Source: Edaphocola flava
Lineage (GTDB): Bacteria; Bacteroidota; Bacteroidia; Chitinophagales; Chitinophagaceae
Direction of reading: 5' to 3'
DNA: 64,000 nt
Assembly: GCF_004118155.1 (NCBI RefSeq)
Contig: NZ_SAIQ01000001.1
Span: forward strand, 62,001-126,000
This document shows, piece after piece, positions 27,131-35,703 of this stretch; the stretch's first letter is position 1; every line of letters begins with the position of its first letter. A program made the position numbers and the translations under genes. The notes beneath the pieces were generated by a model. It did not search any database. It was given only the letters and a program-made list of their open reading frames with translations, and was not told the DNA's origin.

Positions 27131-27691
27131 TTAAATATCAGCAACAAATGCATTTTTGGTAAATTGATTTCTGATATCTGTAAGATCTCTGGAGATACTC
27201 ATATCGAAAGATTTATCACCCACCTGCAGTTTAAAACCACCAATGATCGCTGGATCAATAATAGTTTTATATACCAGTTTATCATTACCCAGGCTTCTTT
27301 TGATCTGAGCAGATAACACTTCCATCGTTACTGTATCCATAGGATAAGCAGTAGTGATATGAACGGTTTGGATATTATTTAATTCCTGATATTGAGCTTC
27401 GAAGGCATTAGTCATTTCTGCCAGGTTCGCTTCTCTACCTTTCTTCACCAACAGGTTTATGAAAGCGTTAGTCAGCGTGCTTATTTTGCCGGCAAAAATA
27501 GACTCGAGTACAGCCGATTTCTTATCACCTTTTACTAAAGGACTTTGTAAGAGCATCTGTAAATCGCGGGAATGCCCGATAGCATTCTGCAAAGTCTTCA
27601 TATCACTCAATACCGCTTCCACATTATTTTGTTCTTTTGCAAGATCCAATAATGATTTAGCATATCTTGAAGCGAGACGTGGATTAGGCAT
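27131..27691 (-). CDS. atpH: ATP synthase F1 subunit delta
   Basis: 186 residues, the usual size. LASRYAKSLLDLAKEQNNVE is the OSCP/delta N-terminal signature; the C-terminal part has GFKLQVGDKSFDMSISRDL, matching the conserved GGxxIxxGxxxxDxSxxxxL end. Part of the peripheral stalk joining F1 to FO. Order between atpF and atpA is canonical. Confidence 0.95.
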   Translation of the reverse strand: MPNPRLASRYAKSLLDLAKEQNNVEAVLSDMKTLQNAIGHSRDLQMLLQSPLVKGDKKSAVLESIFAGKISTLTNAFINLLVKKGREANLAEMTNAFEAQYQELNNIQTVHITTAYPMDTVTMEVLSAQIKRSLGNDKLVYKTIIDPAIIGGFKLQVGDKSFDMSISRDLTDIRNQFTKNAFVADI

Positions 27692-27717
27692 TTACGGGTA
27701 ATTTGAATGATTTAAAA

Positions 27718-28212
27718 TTAGTTCAATTTGATTTCTTCAGCTAACATTCTGATGTAATCTGCCTGAGAGTCAGCAGCATCAAGTTTCTTACGCAGTACTT
27801 TTTCTGCAACAGCAACAGCCATGTTACCGATTTCGTTTTTCACATCAGTCAGTGCAGCATTTTTCTTCAGTTCGATCTGAACGCGTGCATCTTCCATGAT
27901 TTTATTAGCTTCAGCTTTCGCCTGCTCTTTAGCTTCGTTGATGATTTTATCCTTAGCATCTTTAGCTTCTTTCAGCATAATAGAACGCTCTTCACGAGCT
28001 TCCTGCAACAGACGTTGATTATCTGCCTGCATTTCAGCCATTTCTAATCTTACTTTTTCAGCAGAAGCAATAGAGTTTGCAATACCGGTTTCACGCTCAT
28101 TCAGCGTTTTCAGAATTGGCTTCCACGCAAATTTTTTCAGGATGAACAGAACGATTAAGAATGCTACCAATGTCCATACGAAGAGACCTAAAGCTGGTGT
28201 GATTAATCCCAT
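27718..28212 (-). CDS. atpF: ATP synthase FO subunit b
   Basis: 164 residues. One N-terminal membrane helix (LGLFVWTLVAFLIVLFILKKF) and a long charged helix (residues about 35-150) that dimerises in the peripheral stalk. The N-terminus MGLITPALGLFVWT is typical of Bacteroidota AtpF. Preceded by an intercistronic hairpin downstream of atpE. Confidence 0.95.
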   Translation of the reverse strand: MGLITPALGLFVWTLVAFLIVLFILKKFAWKPILKTLNERETGIANSIASAEKVRLEMAEMQADNQRLLQEAREERSIMLKEAKDAKDKIINEAKEQAKAEANKIMEDARVQIELKKNAALTDVKNEIGNMAVAVAEKVLRKKLDAADSQADYIRMLAEEIKLN

Positions 28213-28272
28213 TGTTGATTATATTGTAATGATTAGAGATACTTGTTTTTGATATTTTTTTTAATGCTTAAA

Positions 28273-28311
28273 TAAATTACGCCCTCTGCCCTTCGCGTCG
28301 GGCGTAATTTA
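28273..28311 (-). terminator. Intercistronic hairpin between atpE and atpF
   Basis: 12-bp stem (28273-28284 with 28300-28311; TAAATTACGCCC) with a 15-nt loop, lying in the 128-bp gap after atpE. It is not followed by a clean U-run on the minus strand, so it may be a partial terminator or an RNA-stability element rather than a full stop. Confidence 0.55.
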
Positions 28312-28340
28312 ATCTTTTGTGTTAGCCTTGCAGCAATGGA

Positions 28341-28634
<294 letters not shown>

Positions 28635-29828
28635 TTACAGTACTAATTCGTTTTCGCTGTGTGCATGATCAATTCCGTGCTCGTGTGCATCATGATGACC
28701 TTCTTCTACCGCCTGGCCGATAAATACAGCAGTCAGGTTAGTGAAGATGAATGCCTGAATAGCTGCTACCAGTAATTCCAGACAGAACATGAAGATAGAG
28801 AATGCAATTGATACCGGTGCAAAACCCCAACCTGCTGCCTGATTCATAGCTCCGAAGATGAAGATCATAGAGATTACACTCAGGATAATGATGTGACCCG
28901 CCAGGATGTTTGCGAAAAGACGTATAGTTAAGGCAATAGGTTTAATGAACAGAGAGATGATCTCGATCACTACCAGTAATATTTTAGCTGGCAATGGAAC
29001 TCCTGGAGGATTGAATAAGTGACCCCAGAAATGCTTGTTGGCACTGAACAGGATTACGATGAACGACACCAGGGATAAAGCTGCAGTTGCTGCGATATTA
29101 CCGGTAAAGTTTGCTCCGGAAGGAATCAGACCTAATAAGTTGTTGATCCAGATAAAGAAGAACACAGTCAGCAGTAATGGCATGAAGCGCATGTATTTGT
29201 GACCCAGGTTTGGTTTAGCTACCTCGTCTCTTACAAATGTGATCAATGGCTCGATCGCATTCTGTAATCCACTTGGCGCTTTCATTGCACCGTTCTTCTT
29301 ATATTTATTAGCCACAGTCAGCATGATCACTAATAACAGTGCCACAGACAGTAACATAGAGAATACATTCTTAGTAATAGAGAAATCTTTGATCGCAGCG
29401 CCGTCCAGAGAAATGATCTTACCGGTTTTGCTTTCCAGAGCAGCCAGCTCTTCTTCAGTGGCACCAGCTTCTTTACGCTCATGGATAAAGTGCTCGGTAA
29501 CCAGCTGATATCCTTCGTGTGCCACATGACCATGCTCCAGATTAGAAGACATGAACATATTCAGTCCTTTCTCAGGATGATAGATAATAACAGGCAAAGG
29601 CATAGAAACCGGGTGCTCATTTATATCCATTACGTGCCAGTCATATGCATCGCTGATGTGACCGAAAATAATCTCTTTAATATTCAGTTTTCCTTTTTCC
29701 TCATGATGAGCTTCTGCCGCAGCAGGGGCTTCCGCATGTTGTGTTGCTTCCTCTTGTGCAAAAGTGGTTCCAAATGCACTAAAAACAAGCATCAAAGTAG
29801 CCAGAAACAGTTTAGATTTTTTTAACAC
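28635..29828 (-). CDS. atpB: ATP synthase FO subunit a (long Bacteroidota form, GTG start)
   Basis: 397 residues, longer than the roughly 270 of E. coli because of an N-terminal extension: a signal-like segment (LATLMLVFSAFGTTFAQ), a His/Glu/Ala-rich stretch, and an extracytoplasmic domain up to residue about 145. The conserved core has the essential Arg in IALTIRLFANILAGH and the last-helix AIQAFIFTNLTAVFIGQAV. The C-terminus is His-rich. The first codon is GTG (29826-29828); no ATG is available upstream. First gene of the operon. Confidence 0.95.
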   Translation of the reverse strand: MLKKSKLFLATLMLVFSAFGTTFAQEEATQHAEAPAAAEAHHEEKGKLNIKEIIFGHISDAYDWHVMDINEHPVSMPLPVIIYHPEKGLNMFMSSNLEHGHVAHEGYQLVTEHFIHERKEAGATEEELAALESKTGKIISLDGAAIKDFSITKNVFSMLLSVALLLVIMLTVANKYKKNGAMKAPSGLQNAIEPLITFVRDEVAKPNLGHKYMRFMPLLLTVFFFIWINNLLGLIPSGANFTGNIAATAALSLVSFIVILFSANKHFWGHLFNPPGVPLPAKILLVVIEIISLFIKPIALTIRLFANILAGHIIILSVISMIFIFGAMNQAAGWGFAPVSIAFSIFMFCLELLVAAIQAFIFTNLTAVFIGQAVEEGHHDAHEHGIDHAHSENELVL

Positions 29829-29845
29829 GTTTTCGAAATTTTGTG

Positions 29846-29874
29846 CAAAGATAAGGGTTTTGGTTTCAAAACAA
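29846..29874 (-). promoter_or_regulatory. Promoter of the atp operon
   Basis: Minus strand: TTG (29872-29874), 18-bp spacer, TATCTTTG (29846-29853), exact -7 consensus. The expected RNA start leaves only about 10 nt before the GTG of atpB. The remaining 29875-30181 interval carries, on the plus strand, an inverted repeat CAGATCA/TGATCTG at 30062-30077 and AATATTTG at 30126-30133, a likely -7 element for the divergent gene. Confidence 0.62.
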
Positions 29875-30181
29875 ACAGAATAAATAAAAATTATCGCATA
29901 TAGAATTTAATATCTATTTCAATCTGAGCAACACTATGCTACAAAACAACATTTTCAAATATTATATCTTTTTTCGCATATAACAATCTGCAATACGGCA
30001 GTACCCGCATTATATGTTTTTCCAGGCCCGAAATGCCTGTTCCTCAGGACTTAAGACATACCAGATCAGATGATCTGAGCGCGGCGATTTTCCTATAATA
30101 ATTGCCGCTTACTATTATATTTAACAATATTTGTGTAAATTCGAAGCCAGTTCACCTATTACATTGAACTCAAAGAGCTTT

Positions 30182-33100
30182 ATGAGAAATAGAATCTATG
30201 CTTTCTCTGGTTTTATGCTGCTAAACCTGTCTGTCGCTATACAAGGACATACCCAGACCAATATTGAACTATTTGGTCAGAACAGGATTCAGGGGAAAAA
30301 TTTCAACTGGAAGTATTACGAAACCACCCGTTTCAAAGTATACCATTATGACCGGGCAGGCACCGACCTGGCCAGGTATGTTGCTGAACAGCTGGAACAG
30401 GACCTTAGCGCCATTGAAAAGCAAATGGGCAATCTTTTTCCAGGTCAGTTGAATGTAATGGTGTACAATAGCTATGACGATTTTCAGCAAACGAATATCG
30501 GGCTTACATCCAACAATAATATACATAATAATACAGCAGGACGGGTAAACCTGGTAGATGACAAGCTTGTTATCTACTTTACCGGCAAGCACAGTGACCT
30601 CAAGCATCAGTTGCGCTCCGCACTGTCCGGCATTATATTGGCCAAGACTACTTTTGGTGACAACCTGATCGATGCCTTAAAGAATTCCCTGATCCTGGAC
30701 CTGCCTAAATGGTTTACGGAAGGATACCTGGATTATGTGGTAGATGGCTGGGACACCCGATCTAATAATGAATGGAAAACACTGGTGAATACAGGTAAAC
30801 GGGTGAAATTTGAAGAACTGGCCCGTAAATACCCCCAACTCTCCGGCAAAGCCTTCTGGAAATACCTGATTGATAAATATGGCACTAAAGAGGTGCAGGA
30901 CTTTATCTTCCTTACCCAGAACGATACAAAGATCAATAAGGCGGTTAAAGCGCTGACGGGGATGAAGATCGTACCGAACTTCGACTCACTGGTCGCTTAT
31001 TACCAGGCTGCATACACTGCCGATCTGCAATTACAGACCGACGTTACAGCAGAGGCGGCTTTGCTGAATATTGAGAACAACGATGATCAGCGCAGAATCT
31101 CTAATGTGAAAGTATCGCCACGCGGTTATGATGTGGCCTATGTTTCCTGGAAGAATGGTATGTATGATGTATACCTGGAAAGCACCCGCACGATCGAAGG
31201 TGCTAAAACAAAACTGAAATCAAATATTGTCAGCGGCGGATACATCAATCATAACGAAAGCGATGATCCGGACTACCCTATTCTTGCCTGGAGCAATACC
31301 GGCTATAAACTGGGGATTGTATATAAAAAATACGGACTCATTTACCTGAAGGTTTATGATGCAGTTAAGGCAAAGATCGACATGTTCCGCATCTCCAGCC
31401 AGAAGTTTGACCGCGTACTCAGCTTCACTTTTATGGAAGATGATGATATGATCGTTATGTCTGCGATCAAGAACGGACAAAGTGATCTGTTTGAATACCG
31501 CCTGAAAAGAGGCCGTGTCAACCAGTTGACCAATGATGTATATGATGACCTGGAACCGAACTTTGTAAGCGGGGGTTCCCGTAAAGGTGTTGTCTTCCTC
31601 TCCAATCGCCCGGAGCCGTTCATTAATATCCAACCCTTACCGAACGAGTTGCCTACCGGCAACCTGAAAGGATATTTTTATAATGCTACGACACAGAGCT
31701 ATGAGCTGATGCCCCTCACGCCTAACGAACAGGCCGAGGTACGACAGATCATTCCATACGGACAGGATAACTTTGCTTACCTGACCAATGGAAATGGTAT
31801 CATTAACCGAAACGTTATTTCCTTTACCAGAGATGAGCGTAATCGCGATGTTGCCTATAGCATTCCTGCTACTGATGGTAATTACAATATCCTGTACCAG
31901 CAGTACAACCCTGCCAGTAAGAGCATTGCAGATGTAATCAAGACGCCGGATGGTGTCAAGGTATATTTCCGCAGCATAGAACTGCCTTCACCATTCGGCG
32001 ATCTGCGTCCTGCAAACAGAACCCAGTCAAGCCTGGTAGAGGAACCGTTCCTGAGCAATACCAAGAGTAATGTAATCATTAAAGACAACCGCAGCAGCAA
32101 TGCGGCCGGCAGTAAGAGAGACCGTCAGTCCAGCCACAACAAAGAAGTTGCAGCAGCCGATGGTCTGAATATACAGGAAGGCAACAACCTGCAAAGCCGT
32201 TTCAATAACAGGAGGAGGAGATCGAATACTCAATATCCAAGTGGTGCTGACAGCACTGCGGTAAGCAATCCTGTACGTCCTGAATCCAGCGAATTTGCAC
32301 AAAAGCTGGCTGGTGGCAGCAGCACGGTCGTAACTGATACGCAAAAGCAGAAGCATATTGTGTATGTAGACAGTACTTATATAAAACTCAAATCCAGACA
32401 ATACAAGCCAAGTTTTAAAACAGACTTTTACAGCCTGCGACTGGACAATAATATTCTCTTTACCCGTTATCAGAATTTTACAGGAACCCTTACTACCCCA
32501 TCTCTTGGCGGTATGATTTCGGCTAGTGTATATGACAAGATGGAGAACTACCGCTTTACAGGTGGTATGCGCATTCCTCTGGGCATAAACGGTTCTGCCT
32601 ATTTTGTGCAGTTCGATAATTTCAAACGAAGAGTAGACTGGGGCTTCACTTATTACCGTGAGGCTAAAAATCAGCAGGTAAACCTGGTGGCAACCACTTC
32701 TGCAGGACGGGAGATCTTTACATTGCCGATCAAACCAATGGTCAATATTATCCAGGGCTATGCCAATTATCCGCTGGACAAAACGAAGAGCATACGCCTG
32801 AATCTGGGACTGAGACAGGATCGTACCATTTTAAGAACGGTAAACCCGATCAGTACTGTTATTCCGGATGAAGATAAATACTACATCACCTCAAGAGCGG
32901 AATATGTGCATGATGACACCAGGGCTATTCTGCCGAATATCTATGATGGTCTGCGCCTGAAATTGTATATGGACTACCTGTATAAATTCCATGACGATAA
33001 CGTGTATACGACCAGTGAACAACCTCGTCCGAAATCAGGTGGGTTTTATAATTTCGGATTTGATATCCGTTATTACAAACCGGTATATAAAAACATGATC

Positions 33101-33652
33101 TTCGCGGTACGTACTGCAGGTGCGCACTCCGGCGGAAATGAAAAGATATTGTATATGCTGGGTGGTGTGGACAATGCCCTCAATGCCAAGCTGGACAACT
33201 ACCCTATTCCATCGAGCCAGTTTGCATTCCAAAGCCTGGCAACTAGTATGAGGGGCTATAACCAGAATGCACGCAATGGCAATACTTATATGGTAGTGAG
33301 TGCAGAATTAAGAATGCCGGTATTTGAAACACTGTTCCGCAAGCCGGTACAGGCCAGCATCTGGAAGAACCTGCAAGCTATTGCATTTGTAGATGCCGGT
33401 AGTGCATGGCAGTACTTGCTCCCTAGCCGAGATGACCAACGCAGCAGAGCGGCAACTTTTATCTCTCCCAACAATCCTAACTCACCGGGCAATATAACCC
33501 TTACGATCAATAATGCAGGTAACAACTCTGTAGGATTAGGTTACGGTTTAGGACTGAGAACTATGGTGTATGGCTACTTTGTACGATTTGACGGTGCCAT
33601 GAACCTGGATAACAAGTTTACCTACCATCTGGCACTGGGATTTGATTTCTAA
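30182..33652 (+). CDS. Giant outer-membrane protein: degenerate peptidase domain, beta-propeller, barrel
   Basis: 1156 residues from the ATG at 30182 (signal peptide FMLLNLSVAIQGHTQ); an in-frame TTG at 30131 lies on top of the -7 element. Residues about 40-290 resemble gluzincin peptidases of the peptidase MA type, but where HExxH is expected the sequence reads HQLRS (142-146); the later WFTEGYLDY with Glu180 is kept. Residues about 300-620 look like a TolB/PD40 propeller (ISNVKVSPRGYDVAYVSW). A polar linker follows, then a beta-barrel from about 760 ending ALGFDF with terminal Phe. Likely outer-membrane, with a non-catalytic periplasmic head. Function unknown; similar proteins are annotated TolB-like in the phylum. 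Confidence 0.8.
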   Translation: MRNRIYAFSGFMLLNLSVAIQGHTQTNIELFGQNRIQGKNFNWKYYETTRFKVYHYDRAGTDLARYVAEQLEQDLSAIEKQMGNLFPGQLNVMVYNSYDDFQQTNIGLTSNNNIHNNTAGRVNLVDDKLVIYFTGKHSDLKHQLRSALSGIILAKTTFGDNLIDALKNSLILDLPKWFTEGYLDYVVDGWDTRSNNEWKTLVNTGKRVKFEELARKYPQLSGKAFWKYLIDKYGTKEVQDFIFLTQNDTKINKAVKALTGMKIVPNFDSLVAYYQAAYTADLQLQTDVTAEAALLNIENNDDQRRISNVKVSPRGYDVAYVSWKNGMYDVYLESTRTIEGAKTKLKSNIVSGGYINHNESDDPDYPILAWSNTGYKLGIVYKKYGLIYLKVYDAVKAKIDMFRISSQKFDRVLSFTFMEDDDMIVMSAIKNGQSDLFEYRLKRGRVNQLTNDVYDDLEPNFVSGGSRKGVVFLSNRPEPFINIQPLPNELPTGNLKGYFYNATTQSYELMPLTPNEQAEVRQIIPYGQDNFAYLTNGNGIINRNVISFTRDERNRDVAYSIPATDGNYNILYQQYNPASKSIADVIKTPDGVKVYFRSIELPSPFGDLRPANRTQSSLVEEPFLSNTKSNVIIKDNRSSNAAGSKRDRQSSHNKEVAAADGLNIQEGNNLQSRFNNRRRRSNTQYPSGADSTAVSNPVRPESSEFAQKLAGGSSTVVTDTQKQKHIVYVDSTYIKLKSRQYKPSFKTDFYSLRLDNNILFTRYQNFTGTLTTPSLGGMISASVYDKMENYRFTGGMRIPLGINGSAYFVQFDNFKRRVDWGFTYYREAKNQQVNLVATTSAGREIFTLPIKPMVNIIQGYANYPLDKTKSIRLNLGLRQDRTILRTVNPISTVIPDEDKYYITSRAEYVHDDTRAILPNIYDGLRLKLYMDYLYKFHDDNVYTTSEQPRPKSGGFYNFGFDIRYYKPVYKNMIFAVRTAGAHSGGNEKILYMLGGVDNALNAKLDNYPIPSSQFAFQSLATSMRGYNQNARNGNTYMVVSAELRMPVFETLFRKPVQASIWKNLQAIAFVDAGSAWQYLLPSRDDQRSRAATFISPNNPNSPGNITLTINNAGNNSVGLGYGLGLRTMVYGYFVRFDGAMNLDNKFTYHLALGFDF

Positions 33653-33676
33653 AATTTCTAAGTATTAATGATACAT

Positions 33677-33709
33677 AATAAAGGAGCGATATGATATCGC
33701 TCCTTTATT
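33677..33709. terminator. Bidirectional terminator
   Basis: 15-bp arms (33677-33691 with 33695-33709; core AAGGAGCGATA) and a 3-nt loop, between two convergent genes. Confidence 0.85.
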
Positions 33710-33729
33710 CATTTATATACAAAGTATTA

Positions 33730-34425
33730 TTACAAAATTCTTTTCAGTTCGCTGAGGCAGGATATCTCAAAAGTAGGGCGCTCGTTATGCGCCACTTGTT
33801 CCGGATTGAAATATACCTGATCCATCCCAAATGACTGCGCACCCAGCACGTCTGCTTCCAGACTGTCTCCGATCATGATCGAGCGCTCTTTATCAGCACC
33901 TGCAAGTGATAAGGCATAGTCAAAGATGGGCGCATGCGGCTTCAGGCTATTGCTCGTTTCTGAAGTAATGACATGAGAAAAATAATGACCGATACCAGTA
34001 GCATTCAGCTTCTTCCATTGTGTGTCTTCAAACCCATTTGTGATCAGGTTTATATCGTACGACTGCTCCTTACAATAGTCCAGTACCTCTACTGCATGCG
34101 GGAAGAGACTTTGCTGGTAAGGCAGCATATCCATATACACCGCGCTTAAGTCTCTGGCAAGCCGCTCATCACCGATCTTAAATTCGATCAGGGTAAGCCA
34201 CATACGCTTCCACTTCAGATCTTCTCTACCGATAAAGCCATTGCGGTAACGGGCCCAGAGCCGGTCGTTGTGTGCTTTGAACCGCTGATGAAAAGAAGTC
34301 AGGGAATCTACTCCGCGATCTGCAAGATGATGTTCATGATAGATATGCTCCAGTGTATTAAAGGAGTTCTGTTCAAAATCCCAGAGGGTATGATCCAGGT
34401 CGAAGAATATCGTTTTATATACCAT
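33730..34425 (-). CDS. HAD-family nucleotidase, YjjG type
   Basis: 231 residues from the ATG at 34423-34425 (MVYKTIFFDLDHTLWDFEQN); a longer open frame would overlap the upstream gene and lacks similarity. HAD motif I is FDLDHTLWD, motif II LITNG, motif III Lys in SNSLKPHAPIF and motif IV GDSLEADVLGA. The DHTLWDFE start and size match YjjG/TIGR02254, pyrimidine 5'-nucleotidases that act on non-canonical nucleotides. Cytoplasmic. Starts 13 bp after the DUF4286 stop, so cotranscribed. Confidence 0.88.
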   Translation of the reverse strand: MVYKTIFFDLDHTLWDFEQNSFNTLEHIYHEHHLADRGVDSLTSFHQRFKAHNDRLWARYRNGFIGREDLKWKRMWLTLIEFKIGDERLARDLSAVYMDMLPYQQSLFPHAVEVLDYCKEQSYDINLITNGFEDTQWKKLNATGIGHYFSHVITSETSNSLKPHAPIFDYALSLAGADKERSIMIGDSLEADVLGAQSFGMDQVYFNPEQVAHNERPTFEISCLSELKRIL

Positions 34426-34438
34426 ATGGTTAGGTGGT

Positions 34439-34744
34439 CTAGTGAATGATCTCCATGATGGTTCTGAAAGAGATAAATGCATTGCCGAAACGCTGATGCC
34501 CCAACTCTCTCAGGCGATCATCCTGTTCACTCATAAAAGTATCATAGTTCTCCGTAGTGTCACAGTAAAATTGTGTTACGTACATTAAGCCTTCTTCATC
34601 ATCATTATCTTTCAGTTTGCAGAAACGGTATTCACCAAACAAACCAGTCGCCATCATTTCCTTGATCCACGTTTCTTTCATCCATTGCAGCCATTCCTTT
34701 TCAATCCCGTGCATTACCTTAGTTGTAATATTCAGTATCAGCAT
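34439..34744 (-). CDS. DUF4286 family protein
   Basis: 101 residues, matching the short DUF4286 family: LILNITTKVMHGIEKEWLQW at the N-terminus, then LMYVTQFYCDTTENYDTFM and LGHQRFGNAFISFRTIMEII. It probably folds as a ferredoxin-like dimeric alpha/beta-barrel, an inference from size and pattern. No signal peptide. First of a two-gene operon with the YjjG-type phosphatase; its promoter carries an inverted repeat. Confidence 0.85.
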   Translation of the reverse strand: MLILNITTKVMHGIEKEWLQWMKETWIKEMMATGLFGEYRFCKLKDNDDEEGLMYVTQFYCDTTENYDTFMSEQDDRLRELGHQRFGNAFISFRTIMEIIH

Positions 34745-34757
34745 TCTTTTTTTCGCG

Positions 34758-34788
34758 CAAAGATAAGCATTAGTTGCCTGATGCTTAT
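34758..34788 (-). promoter_or_regulatory. Promoter with overlapping inverted repeat (DUF4286-HAD operon)
   Basis: Minus-strand -7 element TATCTTTG (34758-34765) overlaps one arm of a perfect 8-bp inverted repeat ATAAGCAT / ATGCTTAT (34763-34770 and 34781-34788, 10-nt spacer). The geometry suits a repressor operator. Confidence 0.5.
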
Positions 34789-34798
34789 GTGATAAAAA

Positions 34799-34834
34799 CC
34801 ATGCAGCATACAGGTAGTCCTGTATGCTGCATGG
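34799..34834 (-). terminator. Terminator of the Hsp20 gene
   Basis: 16-bp stem (34799-34814 with 34819-34834; CCATGCAGCATACAGG) and a 4-nt loop, followed on the minus strand by five Ts. Confidence 0.85.
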
Positions 34835-34862
34835 GCATATTGTTTCTTTTCTTTTGATCGCC

Positions 34863-35297
34863 TTATTGGATCGCGATTTCGATCTGTGCTGGTTTTACCG
34901 GCTCTTTCTTAGGCAATGCAATGCGCAGGATGCCATTCTCATAACTGGCATTGATTTTCGTTGCATCTACTTTCTCTCCCAGTGTAAAGCTTCTTTTAAA
35001 AGAGCGGATACCGAATTCACTTCTCAGTAATTTACCGGTAGTATCTTTAGCAGGCTCATGCTTTTCATAAGAGATGGTCAGCATATTGTCCACAACATTC
35101 AACTTGATATCTTCTTTTGATACACCTGCTGCCATTACTTCAATATAGAAGCTGTTGTCCTGTTCAGAAATATTTACCGGAGGTTGCATTGTTGCCTGTC
35201 CGTGATCATCTCTGAACACATTATTGAATCTTCCGTCAAACATAGAATCGATTAATTCACCAAAGTTTTTTACCGGGTTTGCATTTACTGTTTTCAT
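34863..35297 (-). CDS. Hsp20/alpha-crystallin small heat-shock protein
   Basis: 144 residues. The alpha-crystallin domain covers about residues 40-130: PPVNISEQDNSFYIEVMAAG, VSKEDIKLNVVDNMLTISYE and the terminal GILRIALPKKEP with the IxI-type tail. ATP-independent holdase that keeps unfolding proteins soluble in the cytoplasm. Monocistronic; upstream only an imperfect -7 box (TATACTTG) is seen and no CIRCE element. Confidence 0.93.
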   Translation of the reverse strand: MKTVNANPVKNFGELIDSMFDGRFNNVFRDDHGQATMQPPVNISEQDNSFYIEVMAAGVSKEDIKLNVVDNMLTISYEKHEPAKDTTGKLLRSEFGIRSFKRSFTLGEKVDATKINASYENGILRIALPKKEPVKPAQIEIAIQ

Positions 35298-35536
35298 AAT
35301 TATCTTGTTTTTTTAATGTTTTAAATAATGAAGTATACAGGGTTCTAGAACAAGTATAATACCAACAATAAAAATAAGACATTTTGACACCTAAATTAAT
35401 TTAAAGGAGACAAAATGTCCGAATAAGGGTACAAAATTGCATTTCATCCTGTCAAAACTTAAATAATCGGTTAAAAAAATTGACCATTTCCCCAAAAAAC
35501 ATTTCATAATTCCATTTATTTTTATGAAATTTGCAG

Positions 35537-35600
35537 TACTTACGATGGGTTAGTAAGTAAAGTTCGAAGGGCTGTTGTTTAATTACAACAGCCTTTTTTT
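35537..35600 (+). ncRNA. Candidate small RNA or leader ending in a terminator
   Basis: In the 35298-35703 gap. A small stem TACTTAC / GTAAGTA (35537-35543 with 35553-35559) is followed by a classic terminator: 9-bp stem GGCTGTTGT (35570-35578 with 35585-35593) plus seven Ts. A weak -7 element GAAATTTG (35526-35533) lies just upstream. No gene precedes the terminator on this strand within the gap, so it must end a short transcript. The rest of the gap is A+T-rich with nothing clear, except TATCTTTA (35673-35680), a probable -7 element for the next gene. Confidence 0.45.
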
Positions 35601-35703
35601 ATGCCGAATCCTGGCCCTGAACACTGCTATTATACAGCTGTATAAAGATGCAGCAATTAAAATTCTAGCCCGTATCTTTACCTGATATACGCTTATCAAC
35701 ACT

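Noticed and set aside
30131-30181. TTG start for the giant outer-membrane protein
   Set aside because: Overlaps a -7-like element; the ATG at 30182 starts a clean signal peptide.
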